A DNA stretch of 64,000 bases from Tepidanaerobacter acetatoxydans_A (GTDB taxonomy: Bacteria; Bacillota; Thermosediminibacteria; Thermosediminibacterales; Tepidanaerobacteraceae): positions 62,001-126,000 of the forward strand of contig JALHJR010000001.1 in assembly GCA_022840405.1 (NCBI GenBank), in the 5' to 3' direction. The notes under the pieces are model-generated. The model ran no database searches, had not been told where the DNA came from, and saw only the letters and a program-made list of their open reading frames with translations. Made by a program: the position numbers and the translations under genes. The stretch's first letter is position 1, and every line of letters begins with the position of its first letter. Below are positions 53,151 through 61,631 of the stretch, piece by piece.

Positions 53151-53873
53151 ATGTTAGCCGTACAATCGCTTGCAAAAACGTTCCATCTGTCTTTGACGGA
53201 TGATATAGACATATCGGCGTTCAATAATATTTCATTTAAGGTGGGCAAGGGAGAATTCCTGGCGATAATAGGCCCCAGCGGAGCCGGTAAATCCTCAATT
53301 TTAAAATGCATATATAGGACCTATCTATCTACGTCAGGGCATATATTTTACCTATCCAAGCTTTATGGTCTTATAGACCTGGTTGATGCTCCGGAGCGTA
53401 AAATAATAAACCTTCGCACACAGGAAATAGGCTATGTGTCGCAGTTCTTGAAAGTTATACCCAGAGTATCAGCTCTTGATATAGTGGCTAGCAAAATGCT
53501 GCCATTAGGTTATCCTGTAAATGTAGCCAGGAAGCAAGCAGGAAAACTTTTAAGAGAGTTACAAATTCCGGAAAATTTATGGCATGCCTATCCTGTGACT
53601 TTCAGCGGTGGCGAGCAGCAGAGGATAAATCTTGCAAGATCGTTTATAGCAAGACCGAGGCTTTTACTATTAGATGAACCCACCGCATCGTTGGACAAAA
53701 AAACAAAATCAGTGGTTATAGAAATATTAAAACAGATGAAAGAAAAAGGCACTACCATGATAGGTATTTTTCACGACTTAGATGCTATGGAAAAATTAGC
53801 CGATGATGTGCTCAATATGTCGGATATGAAGGTTAATATGGCATCTACATTGGCAGGAGGCGACGTGCTGTGA
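53151..53873 (+). CDS. phnL: C-P lyase system ATP-binding protein PhnL
   Basis: 240 residues. GPSGAGKSSILKCIYRTYLSTSG (Walker A), FSGGEQQRINLARSFIARPRLLLLDEPTASLDKKT (signature and Walker B). It opens with LAVQSLAKTFHLSLTDDIDI, a form typical of PhnL. It joins PhnK on the core complex and is required for the nucleosidase step. AAGGAGGAG precedes the ATG. Confidence 0.93.
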   Translation: MLAVQSLAKTFHLSLTDDIDISAFNNISFKVGKGEFLAIIGPSGAGKSSILKCIYRTYLSTSGHIFYLSKLYGLIDLVDAPERKIINLRTQEIGYVSQFLKVIPRVSALDIVASKMLPLGYPVNVARKQAGKLLRELQIPENLWHAYPVTFSGGEQQRINLARSFIARPRLLLLDEPTASLDKKTKSVVIEILKQMKEKGTTMIGIFHDLDAMEKLADDVLNMSDMKVNMASTLAGGDVL

Positions 53874-55081
53874 AGGGGCGAATAAAAAGGATCGTTGGCG
53901 GTAAGGTCGTTACTCCGGACAGAGTTATAGACAACGGAGTTGTTTGGATCAGAGACGGCAGGATACTAGATGTGGAAAGTGCTTCACTTATAGCTAATAA
54001 GTCTTATGATATAGATGCATCAGGTCTTTGGGTTATGCCGGGAATCATTGATTCTCACAGCGATGCCATAGAAAATGAGATTCAGCCTCGGCCTAATTCT
54101 CGTTTTCCTTTGGAGATAGCTCTTTATGAATTGGAAAAGAGGCTTATATCCTGCGGCATAACTACAATGTATCATTCCGTCTCCATATTCCACAGAGATG
54201 CTCAAGACTGGGTGAGGAGAAATGAGACGGTAAAAAGCCTGGTTAAAGATATCAAAAGACTTTCTAGTGATAACAGCCTGATTAGAAATAAAGTGCATCT
54301 GAGGTTTGAAATAAATAATGTGGAGGCTGTTTCTATTGTTGAGGAATTAATAACCGAACACTATATAGATGAGCTTTCATTTATGGACCATACGCCGGGT
54401 CAAGGCCAGTATAGAAACCTTGAAAATCATAAAAGAATGATGAAAGGGCTTTATAAGATGACGGAAGAGGAAATAGAAAATAGACTTCAAAGGCTCTCTA
54501 GCCTCTCTGTCGTAGCGCCTGAGACCTTAGATTATCTGGGGCGTCTGGGAGTTGCCAATGGCATACCTGTAGCATCTCACGACGATGATTCCTTGGAAAA
54601 ACTTATGTTAGTCAAGGATTGGGGGACGTCTATATGTGAGTTTCCTGTCGAATTGGAAGTCATATCTAAGGCCAAGGAGATGGGTTTTTTTACCGTTATG
54701 GGTGCCCCTAATATGCTTATGGGCAGATCAACAAGTGATAATCTTTCGGCAAAAGATGCTTTTTCACTCGGAGCATTAGATATGCTTTGCTCGGATTATT
54801 ACCCGCCTTCGATGCTATATTCGATATTTGGATTATATACTATGGGCTACCATATGCATGACATTACAAAAATGGTTAGCTTAAATCCTGCTGTTGCTCT
54901 TGGGATATCGAAGGATTTAGGCTCTATTGAGCCTTCAAAATATGCGGATATAATCCTGGTCGCAATGACAAGGGAATTGCCTAGAGTAGAAAAAGTGCTG
55001 GTCGAAGGCGAGATATTGTTTGATATGAATCACGCATATGTAACTGTGGATAAAATAATTGAAAGGAAGGCGCAAGCATGA
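53870..55081 (+). CDS. phnM: alpha-D-ribose 1-methylphosphonate 5-triphosphate diphosphatase
   Basis: A metal-dependent amidohydrolase-fold enzyme that removes pyrophosphate from the ribose-triphosphate intermediate before PhnJ acts. WVMPGIIDSHSDAIENEIQPRPNSRFP carries the metal-binding segment and a PhnM-specific continuation; LSFMDHTPGQGQYRNLE and ASHDDDS add further ligands. 403 residues. The GTG start overlaps the phnL stop by four bases, after GGAGGCG. Confidence 0.93.
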   Translation: MKGRIKRIVGGKVVTPDRVIDNGVVWIRDGRILDVESASLIANKSYDIDASGLWVMPGIIDSHSDAIENEIQPRPNSRFPLEIALYELEKRLISCGITTMYHSVSIFHRDAQDWVRRNETVKSLVKDIKRLSSDNSLIRNKVHLRFEINNVEAVSIVEELITEHYIDELSFMDHTPGQGQYRNLENHKRMMKGLYKMTEEEIENRLQRLSSLSVVAPETLDYLGRLGVANGIPVASHDDDSLEKLMLVKDWGTSICEFPVELEVISKAKEMGFFTVMGAPNMLMGRSTSDNLSAKDAFSLGALDMLCSDYYPPSMLYSIFGLYTMGYHMHDITKMVSLNPAVALGISKDLGSIEPSKYADIILVAMTRELPRVEKVLVEGEILFDMNHAYVTVDKIIERKAQA

Positions 55082-56097
55082 ACATAAAGGGAGTTGGGGT
55101 TAATATAATGCAAAATAATTCGGTAAACGATATAAACGTGCTTGCCGAGAAACTCGATAAGATTGTGAATATAGGTTTTACTGCCGTGGAGATACCTGTT
55201 CAAGGTATGGATATTATTGTGAATGGCAGTATAGATTATAAACGGCTGTCACTATATAAAAAACTGTTAAAGGATTATCCTATTAAAATCTTGATTCATG
55301 CCCCACTTGAGCTTAATCTGTTTTGCCGCGAAAATTTTGACACCGAAAAAAGGCTTCTTTTTTCATCTTTAGAGGTTTGTGCAGAGCTTGGCGCAGAAAT
55401 AATGACTTATCATCCGGCTAGATTTATATCTGAGGATGAATTTTTTTATCCCGGAAATTGGAAGGTATATAAGGATAATGAGAAAAAAGAGCTTATTGAA
55501 CAAGAAAGAATTATTATGCAAGAGGCCGGGATAATAGCTGCAAAACATAACATAATTATCGGAATGGAAAACTTGAGACCTTATTTAGATTGCCCACATT
55601 ACAGTTACTCTGAGATACCCACTGTATTAGCCGAACAGGTAAAAGCTGTTGATCAGCCAAGTATAGGCATTACTTTGGATTTGGGACATCTGCTCCTGGC
55701 ATCTAAAGTATACGGCCTTGATATACAAGAGCAAATAATGTCTGTAGCTCCCTTAGTAGTCCACATACACGCCCATGATAATTTTGGCAAACCTTCATAT
55801 TCTGCGGAAAAGAACCAGTATGCGCTGGTGCCGCGCGGCGTGGGGGATATGCACATGCCTATAGGCGAAGGAACCGTGCCTTTAAAGGACATATTGACCG
55901 TTCTTTATCCCTATTATGATGGATATATAATAAACGAACTGCGAGACAGGTATGAATCCAAATGGGAAACGGTGTACACCAGGTGGGATGAGATCCTAAA
56001 AGGCATGCTGCCCATGACTGTAAAATCAGAAAGGTGTGCCTCATATGGGCTGAATGATACCGATGATAGTGAATTTTTTGAATGGAGGAGAACATGA
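55078..56097 (+). CDS. xylose-isomerase/endonuclease-IV-like TIM-barrel protein of the phn operon
   Basis: 339 residues. Metal-ligand positions of the AP endonuclease 2 superfamily are all present: His in ILIHAPLE, His in MTYHPARF, Glu in IGMENLRP, Asp and His in TLDLGHLL, two His and Asp in VHIHAHDNFG and Glu in IINELRD. Endonuclease IV of this fold hydrolyses phosphodiesters with three metals. The gene overlaps phnM and the acetyltransferase gene by four bases each, so it belongs to phosphonate use. No phnP or phnN is present, so a phosphodiesterase role on the cyclic ribose phosphate is a reasoned guess; a sugar isomerase is the alternative. Confidence 0.8.
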   Translation: MNIKGVGVNIMQNNSVNDINVLAEKLDKIVNIGFTAVEIPVQGMDIIVNGSIDYKRLSLYKKLLKDYPIKILIHAPLELNLFCRENFDTEKRLLFSSLEVCAELGAEIMTYHPARFISEDEFFYPGNWKVYKDNEKKELIEQERIIMQEAGIIAAKHNIIIGMENLRPYLDCPHYSYSEIPTVLAEQVKAVDQPSIGITLDLGHLLLASKVYGLDIQEQIMSVAPLVVHIHAHDNFGKPSYSAEKNQYALVPRGVGDMHMPIGEGTVPLKDILTVLYPYYDGYIINELRDRYESKWETVYTRWDEILKGMLPMTVKSERCASYGLNDTDDSEFFEWRRT

Positions 56098-56531
56098 ATA
56101 TTAGAGAAATTGCAGATGATAATGAACTCATAGAGATATTGGAACTGTTGAAGGAACTTGATAGCAAAGCTAATATATCCCTTGAAACAGCAAAAAATGT
56201 ATGGAAGACAATGAAAACATACCCATACTATAAGATATTTGCAGTATTCGATAAAAGAAGCAGCATCATTGCCACTTTTACATTACTTATATGTGAAAAC
56301 CTAGGCCACGGAGGCAAATCTTACGCTGTAGTTGAGAACGTGGTGGTGCAACCGGAGTATCGCAGCATTGGCATAGGCAAGGCTATGATGGATAAGGCAA
56401 TGCAGCTCTCTAAGGAGAAAAATTGCTATAAATTGATGCTTTCCAGTGACATAAAGCGAGAGGGTGCTCATGGATTTTATGAAAATCTAGAGTTTGCCAG
56501 GCATGGTATAAGCTATCGCGTAGAACTGTGA
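56094..56531 (+). CDS. GNAT acetyltransferase, PhnO-like
   Basis: 145 residues of the GNAT fold. VENVVVQPEYRSIGIGKAMMDKAM is motif A, which binds acetyl-CoA, and AHGFYENLEFARHGISYRVEL is the usual C-terminus. Size and position fit PhnO, which N-acetylates aminoalkylphosphonates and protects or prepares them for C-P lyase. The ATG at 56094 after GGAGGAG is used; the ATG at 56082 lies upstream of that site. Last gene of the operon. Identity as PhnO is inferred from context and size. Confidence 0.78.
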   Translation: MNIREIADDNELIEILELLKELDSKANISLETAKNVWKTMKTYPYYKIFAVFDKRSSIIATFTLLICENLGHGGKSYAVVENVVVQPEYRSIGIGKAMMDKAMQLSKEKNCYKLMLSSDIKREGAHGFYENLEFARHGISYRVEL

Positions 56532-56705
56532 AACTTGTAAATTGCTTGAAAATCACGCAGGATGAAAAAGAAACAGTGTTTGCAATGCTATTTTAAAAGC
56601 ATATCACAAATTGAAGATTATAGTATTAAATGCCGTTCTAAATAATGCAAACCCGTATGACCCGTATAATGTATTATATAATCTTTGCAACTGCTGTCAT
56701 TTGCT

Positions 56706-56734
56706 TTGCCCAAAAACTGGTTATCTGATATAAT
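56706..56734 (+). promoter_or_regulatory. probable promoter of the SDH-type protease gene
   Basis: TTGCCC (56706-56711), 17 bases, TATAAT (56729-56734). It makes a transcript starting near 56741, supporting the start codon at 56771. The rest of the gap after phnO (56532-56705) shows no gene. Confidence 0.5.
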
Positions 56735-56770
56735 GTAGGAAAGAATATGCAAGAAAGGGGCTGTGTAAGA

Positions 56771-57592
56771 ATGTTTTTTGATGTACTAATGTTATTTTTT
56801 ATAATTTCAGCATTGCAGCCTGCAGTTACTCAAGGAATGCTAAAAATGTCGCGCCAAAGATTGATATCCAAAATAGAAGAAAAAAACAAATCCAGAGTAA
56901 TTACCCTCATACATCGGCAAGAGACCATGAGTATACTGGGTTTTCCGGTAATGCGCTATATTGATATCAATGATTCGGAGAAAATTATACGCGCAATACA
57001 GATGACTGACCCTAATATGCCCATAGATATGATCTTGCATACCCCGGGTGGAGTAGCATTGGCAGCACTTCAAATAGCCAGAGCTCTAAAACTGCACAAA
57101 GGGAAAGTTAGAGTTTTTATCCCCCACTATGCCATGTCCGGCGGCACTCTAATCGCACTGGCTGCCGACGAGATAGTGATGGGAGATAATGCCATGCTGG
57201 GGCCGGTAGACCCGCAGTTAGGCCAGTATCCTGCTCCATCGATTGTTAATGTCCTAAAACAAAAGCCGATGGCAAGTATCAGTGATGAAACGCTGATTTT
57301 GGCGGATATTTCTCAAAAGGCTATAAGTCAGCTAAAAAACGGTATACTGGATTTGCTTCCGGACAGATATTCTTTTGATGAGAAGAAAAACATAGCAGAG
57401 ATATTGACACAGGGCATTTGGACACATGATTTCCCAATAAATGTAGATGTGGCTCGCGGCCTTGGCCTTAATGCAAGCACAGACGTTTTGCCCGAGATAT
57501 ACCAGCTCATGAATCTGTTTCCACAGCCCGTACAAGCTACACCATCAGTAGAACACGGTGTCATAGATCGCAGAACACATAGGCGATTTTAG
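56771..57592 (+). CDS. SDH-type ClpP-fold serine protease
   Basis: A serine dehydrogenase proteinase family (SppA/ClpP-like) membrane protease. The N-terminal hydrophobic segment (FFDVLMLFFIISALQPAV) anchors it. IDMILHTPGGVALAALQIARAL and HYAMSGGTLIALAADEIVMG hold the catalytic Ser (in SGG) and oxyanion region, and LGPVDPQLGQYPAPSI follows as is usual. The ATG at 56771 is chosen on the promoter and GAAAGGGG; an earlier ATG at 56747 is possible. About 273 residues, followed by mgsA. The natural substrate is unknown. Confidence 0.85.
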   Translation: MFFDVLMLFFIISALQPAVTQGMLKMSRQRLISKIEEKNKSRVITLIHRQETMSILGFPVMRYIDINDSEKIIRAIQMTDPNMPIDMILHTPGGVALAALQIARALKLHKGKVRVFIPHYAMSGGTLIALAADEIVMGDNAMLGPVDPQLGQYPAPSIVNVLKQKPMASISDETLILADISQKAISQLKNGILDLLPDRYSFDEKKNIAEILTQGIWTHDFPINVDVARGLGLNASTDVLPEIYQLMNLFPQPVQATPSVEHGVIDRRTHRRF

Positions 57593-57619
57593 CAAAAATT
57601 AAAAACGGGGGTTGTATCT

Positions 57620-58027
57620 ATGAATATAGCACTTATTGCACATGATGCAAAAAAAGAGAAGATGGTAGAGTTTGCTATTGCTTATGAAGACATATTAAAA
57701 CCTCACAAGCTTTACGCAACAGGCACCACAGGCAAAAGAATAATGGAGGCAACAGACTTGAAGGTAGAACGTGTCCAATCCGGACCCTTGGGCGGGGATC
57801 AGCAGATTGGCGGGATGGTAGCTGACGAAGGTATAGATATGGTAATATTTATGAGGGACCCGTTGACTTCTCAGCCTCATGAACCTGATATAAATGCACT
57901 CCTTCGAGTATGCGATGTGCATAATGTGCCGTTGGCAACCAACATCGCAACAGCGGAGATACTTATAAAAGGATTGATGCGGGGAGATTTGGACTGGAGA
58001 AAAATTATAAATCCGACTTTACAGTAA
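57620..58027 (+). CDS. mgsA: methylglyoxal synthase
   Basis: Converts dihydroxyacetone phosphate to methylglyoxal and phosphate, a bypass that relieves sugar phosphate stress. ATGTTGKRIMEATDL binds phosphate, GPLGGDQQIGGMV contains the catalytic Asp, and FMRDPLTSQPHEPDINALLR is conserved. 135 residues, as usual. GGGGGTTG precedes the ATG. A remarkable perfect palindrome follows the stop by eight bases. Confidence 0.94.
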   Translation: MNIALIAHDAKKEKMVEFAIAYEDILKPHKLYATGTTGKRIMEATDLKVERVQSGPLGGDQQIGGMVADEGIDMVIFMRDPLTSQPHEPDINALLRVCDVHNVPLATNIATAEILIKGLMRGDLDWRKIINPTLQ

Positions 58028-58035
58028 CAAACATC

Positions 58036-58105
58036 GAACACAGAGGGACGGTTCTTTTGTGTTATTCTTGCAAGAATAACACAAAAGAACCGTCCCTCTG
58101 TGTTC
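58036..58105. repeat. perfect 70-bp palindrome built on GGGACGGTTC
   Basis: The 35 bases of 58036-58070 are exactly the reverse complement of 58071-58105, with no loop (centre CTTGCAAG). It contains GGGACGGTTC at 58045-58054 and GAACCGTCCC at 58087-58096. It fills nearly the whole gap between convergent mgsA and clpB, so it could end both transcripts, although no T-run flanks it. The same core occurs in truD and near 63.2 kb, suggesting a mobile REP-like element. Confidence 0.9.
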
Positions 58106-58111
58106 AAAACC

Positions 58112-60703
58112 TCAATCAACTTTTAAGATTTCATCGATGTTGATCACTTCTCCGGGCCTTACTCCTTCAATAATTTTCCGGCTTAGAGGTGTTTCTATTT
58201 CTTGCTGTATCAATCTCTTCAACGGCCGGGCTCCAAACAGCGGATCATAGCCCTTTTCAGCTAAATACCTTACGGATTTTTCCGACCATGTCAAATCTAT
58301 TCCTGCAGCGTTCTTTACCCTTTGAGCAAAATTATTCAAAAGCAGCTCGGCAATTTTTGCCACATGCTCAGGCTCTAAGGGATGGAATACTATTATCTCA
58401 TCAACACGGTTTAAAAACTCCGGTTTAAAGTAGTGTTTTAATAAATTCAAAACCTTCTCTTTAATTTGCGAAAAGTTTTTATCTCTCGAAGATTGGTATT
58501 CAAGGATTTCCTGACTTCCAATATTCGATGTCATAATCAATACGGTGTTTTTAAAGTTTATGGTGCGGCCCTTGCCGTCGGTAAGCCGACCGTCATCTAA
58601 TATCTGTAGGAGTACATTAAACACGTCATTATGAGCCTTTTCAATTTCATCAAAGAGTATTACGGAATAAGGGTGTGTGCGCACAGCTTCAGTGAGCTGC
58701 CCGCCTTCTTCATAGCCCACATATCCCGGAGGCGCTCCTATAAGCCTTGAAACCGCATGTTTCTCCATGTATTCGGACATATCTATCCGGATAATATTTC
58801 TCTCATCGTCAAACAATGCCTCAGCCAAAGCCTTAGCCAGTTCAGTCTTGCCAACACCGGTGGGACCGAGGAATATAAAGCTTCCTATAGGTCTTGACGG
58901 GTCTTTGATACCGGCTCTTGCACGCAGTATGGCATCTGCAACGGCCTTAACCGCTTCATCCTGACCGACCACCCGGCGGTGCAGTATATCTTCCAGGTTA
59001 AGCAGCTTTTCTTTTTCGCCTTCAAGGAGCTTATCAACGGGAACACCTGTCCACTGACTGACCACCCTTGCAATTTCTTCCTCGTCGACCTCTTCCTTTA
59101 AAAGTCCGCCTTCTTTCTGTCTTTGCCGGATAGCCTCCTCTTCAGCTTTTAACTGTCTTTCGAGTTCATTCAGCCTTCCGAACTTAAGCTCTGCAACTTT
59201 GTTAAGGTCATATTCTCGTTCCGCCTTTTCAATTTCAAGCTTTACTTTTTCGATTTCGGATTTTATTTTATGAATCCTGCTTATTTCTTCTTTTTCTTGC
59301 TGCCACAAGACATTTAGCCTATCAAATTCATCTTGAAGTTTACTCATTTCCTCCTGTATCTTTTCAAGCCTCTTAAGTGATGCTTCGTCCTTTTCCTTCT
59401 TCAACGCAGTTTCCTCAATCTGAAGCTGAATTATTTTACGTTTTATTTCATCAAGCTCAACTGGCATACTGTCAATTTCAGTGCGAAGGCGAGCCGCAGC
59501 TTCGTCCATTAAGTCGATAGCCTTGTCCGGCAGGAAACGATCGGTGATATATCTATCTGAAAGTGTTGCAGCTGCTACTATGGCATTGTCCTTTATCCGG
59601 ACACCGTGGAACACCTCATATCTTTCTTTAAGGCCTCTTAAGATGGAAATAGTATCTTCCACCGATGGGGGATTGACCATTACCGGTTGGAAGCGGCGTT
59701 CAAGAGCAGCATCTTTTTCGATGTATTTGCGGTACTCATCAATAGTGGTAGCACCGATAACCCTAAGCTCTCCACGTGCCAACAAGGGTTTTAAGATATT
59801 TCCAGCATCCAAAGCCCCCTCAGCAGCACCTGCACCGACTACGGTATGAAGCTCATCGATAAAGAGTATGATTTGACCGTCGGACTCCTGCACTTCCTTT
59901 AGAACTGCCTTAAGCCTTTCTTCAAATTCTCCTCTAAATTTTGCACCTGCTATAAGGGAACCCATATCTAAAGCTATTATCTGTTTATTCTTTAAACCTT
60001 CCGGAACATCCCCTGCCACGATGCGTCGGGCAAGACCTTCTACTATGGCAGTTTTTCCCACACCGGCTTCACCTATGAGAACAGGGTTGTTTTTTGTTCG
60101 CCTTGACAGAATCTCGATGACCCGCCTTATCTCATCATCTCTACCGATAACCGGGTCAAGCTTGCCGTCGCGAGCCAAGCGGGTAAGGTCTCGGCCGTAT
60201 CTTTCAAGAGCATTATAAGTAGCTTCGGGATTTTCACTGGTAACCTGCTGACTGCCGCGAACTTGTTTTAGACCTGCCAGTATGGCTACCCTATCCAGGC
60301 CTGCCTTTTTCAAGGCATCCCTTACATCTGTGTCGCCCTCTTCCAACAATGCCAGAAGTAGGTGTTCGACACTTACAAATTCATCCTTCATGTTCTGAGC
60401 TTCGCGCTCTGCCCTGATAAAAACCCTGGCAAGATTTGCATTCATGGCCAATGGTCCATCATAACCGTGAACCGAAGGTATACGTTTTAACAGGTCTTCG
60501 GCCAATGATTTAATTTGATTGATATTGACTCCCGCTCTTTCTATAATCAGCGGTACAATACCGTCCTTCTGAAATAAAAGAGCGTAAAATAAATGCTTTG
60601 AAGTCATTTCTTGATGATGATGCTCCAATGCAAGATTTTGAGCATTCAAAATGGCTTCTTGAGATTTTTGAGTATATTTATTAAGATCCAAGGCTGTCAC
60701 CAT
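58112..60703 (-). CDS. clpB: ATP-dependent disaggregase ClpB
   Basis: 863 residues: an N-terminal Clp_N repeat domain (TQKSQEAILNAQNLALEHHH), AAA-1 with GEAGVGKTAIVEGLA, a long coiled-coil middle domain (about 400-530, rich in E/K/R/L), and AAA-2 with GPTGVGKTELAKALAEALF and FDEIEKAHNDVFNVLLQILDDGRLTDG. It lacks the ClpC-type UVR motif, and the long middle domain marks ClpB, which rescues aggregated proteins with DnaK. Single gene with a CtsR operator in its promoter, so it is heat-inducible. Confidence 0.96.
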   Translation of the reverse strand: MVTALDLNKYTQKSQEAILNAQNLALEHHHQEMTSKHLFYALLFQKDGIVPLIIERAGVNINQIKSLAEDLLKRIPSVHGYDGPLAMNANLARVFIRAEREAQNMKDEFVSVEHLLLALLEEGDTDVRDALKKAGLDRVAILAGLKQVRGSQQVTSENPEATYNALERYGRDLTRLARDGKLDPVIGRDDEIRRVIEILSRRTKNNPVLIGEAGVGKTAIVEGLARRIVAGDVPEGLKNKQIIALDMGSLIAGAKFRGEFEERLKAVLKEVQESDGQIILFIDELHTVVGAGAAEGALDAGNILKPLLARGELRVIGATTIDEYRKYIEKDAALERRFQPVMVNPPSVEDTISILRGLKERYEVFHGVRIKDNAIVAAATLSDRYITDRFLPDKAIDLMDEAAARLRTEIDSMPVELDEIKRKIIQLQIEETALKKEKDEASLKRLEKIQEEMSKLQDEFDRLNVLWQQEKEEISRIHKIKSEIEKVKLEIEKAEREYDLNKVAELKFGRLNELERQLKAEEEAIRQRQKEGGLLKEEVDEEEIARVVSQWTGVPVDKLLEGEKEKLLNLEDILHRRVVGQDEAVKAVADAILRARAGIKDPSRPIGSFIFLGPTGVGKTELAKALAEALFDDERNIIRIDMSEYMEKHAVSRLIGAPPGYVGYEEGGQLTEAVRTHPYSVILFDEIEKAHNDVFNVLLQILDDGRLTDGKGRTINFKNTVLIMTSNIGSQEILEYQSSRDKNFSQIKEKVLNLLKHYFKPEFLNRVDEIIVFHPLEPEHVAKIAELLLNNFAQRVKNAAGIDLTWSEKSVRYLAEKGYDPLFGARPLKRLIQQEIETPLSRKIIEGVRPGEVINIDEILKVD

Positions 60704-60729
60704 CCTTTCTTCCTATTTTTTCTTATTTT

Positions 60730-60758
60730 ATAATACTACAAAGGTCAAAGAAAGTCAA
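60730..60758 (-). promoter_or_regulatory. sigma-A promoter of clpB
   Basis: On the minus strand TTGACT (60753-60758), 17 bases, then TATTAT (60730-60735). The CtsR box covers the -35 element and spacer. Confidence 0.7.
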
Positions 60759-60759
60759 T
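60743..60759. promoter_or_regulatory. CtsR operator in the clpB promoter
   Basis: GGTCAAA (60743-60749), GAA, AGTCAAT (60753-60759) on the plus strand, against the CtsR consensus RGTCAAANANRGTCAAA with one mismatch at the last base. Binding would block the clpB promoter; heat inactivates CtsR. Confidence 0.8.
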
Positions 60760-60819
60760 ATTTTTCAAACCCATTTTCAGACTATTAGACCTACAGCTTT
60801 AACAAAACCTGAAAATAAA

Positions 60820-60846
60820 AATCAGGCCCTATTTTAAGGCCTGATT
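60820..60846 (-). terminator. terminator of the ComK-like gene
   Basis: AATCAGGCC and GGCCTGATT form a 9-bp stem with a 9-base loop; on the minus strand TTTTTATTTT follows. The gene's stop codon lies in the hairpin. Confidence 0.75.
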
Positions 60847-61524
60847 CCTCTGCAGATCAATTATTTCCATCAGCAGTTTTAAAAGATACTCCCTAAGCAA
60901 TACCTCGCTATGCTCAAGAGAGTTTTCCCAAGGGAAGAGCTGGGCTTTTTGACCCTTTGTAGAAGCTTTTTTAAAAGGGAGCACTCGTGCACTGTATTTA
61001 CTGTCGGATTCCTGCAGATTTTCCCAAGACCTGCCTACAGTTTCCTCGTATCCGTGAAAATGCTGATTCAGGAAAATGTTTTCCGCAAGCTGCGCATTTT
61101 TCATATATTCCCTCATAGTGGATTGGCTCACAAGCACAAGAAGGCTTTTATCACATCGAAAAGTGATACTGCACTTTCCGCCTTTACCATCGGCAACTTG
61201 TTTAATTTCCCGAAAGTTCACATACCCAAAAGTACCGTCATTTTCACCCAAGGGACTCTTTCTGACCTTGACCGGTATAAGCAGCAGATTGACTGCCATA
61301 GGGATGGGCACGCCCTGTTTCTTATTGATAAAACTGCCGTAGTGTTCTCGAACCGCAGTAAGGTCTATACCATAAAACCTAGCAAGGTTTTTTAAAACCG
61401 TTTTACAGGTTCTTCGGACCAATAACTGTTCGCCGCCACCGGTAAAAATCATAGTCACATTGCCTTCCTTATATACCGGGAACAAAGCAGCAAGGCCATT
61501 TTTTAAAATCTCTTCCATATCCAT
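60829..61524 (-). CDS. uncharacterised protein, possibly ComK-like, under LexA control
   Basis: 231 residues, no membrane segment. The stretch LARFYGIDLTAVREHYGS, then GVPIPMAVNLLLIPVKV, GTFGYVNFREIKQV and a later TMREYMKNAQLAENIFL follows the order of conserved parts of ComK, the competence transcription factor (Cys/Arg-F-x-G, PI, FP, G-W-I, F), but identity is low and the match is my own reading. GGGGGT precedes the ATG. The promoter holds a near-consensus SOS box, so the gene is probably induced by DNA damage. It may regulate DNA uptake or another damage response. Confidence 0.5.
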   Translation of the reverse strand: MDMEEILKNGLAALFPVYKEGNVTMIFTGGGEQLLVRRTCKTVLKNLARFYGIDLTAVREHYGSFINKKQGVPIPMAVNLLLIPVKVRKSPLGENDGTFGYVNFREIKQVADGKGGKCSITFRCDKSLLVLVSQSTMREYMKNAQLAENIFLNQHFHGYEETVGRSWENLQESDSKYSARVLPFKKASTKGQKAQLFPWENSLEHSEVLLREYLLKLLMEIIDLQRNQALK

Positions 61525-61580
61525 AAACTATACCCCCAACATAGTAATCAAAATATTTTGCAAGAGGCGAAAGCAATTCC

Positions 61581-61610
61581 ATTATAAACCAAACATATGT
61601 TCGATGTCAA
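61581..61610 (-). promoter_or_regulatory. sigma-A promoter of the ComK-like gene
   Basis: On the minus strand TTGACA (61605-61610), 18 bases, TATAAT (61581-61586): both boxes are perfect consensus. The spacer holds a LexA box. Confidence 0.75.
61590..61603. promoter_or_regulatory. LexA (SOS) box
   Basis: CGAACATATGTTTG on the minus strand matches the Gram-positive LexA/DinR consensus CGAACRNRYGTTYG at every position. It lies between the -35 and -10 boxes, an ideal repression site. Confidence 0.8.
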
Positions 61611-61631
61611 GGTAAAAAAATATAGGCGGCA

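Noticed and set aside
58036..58105. Palindrome as part of a CRISPR array
   Set aside because: Only one unit, loopless, with no spaced direct repeats or cas genes nearby.
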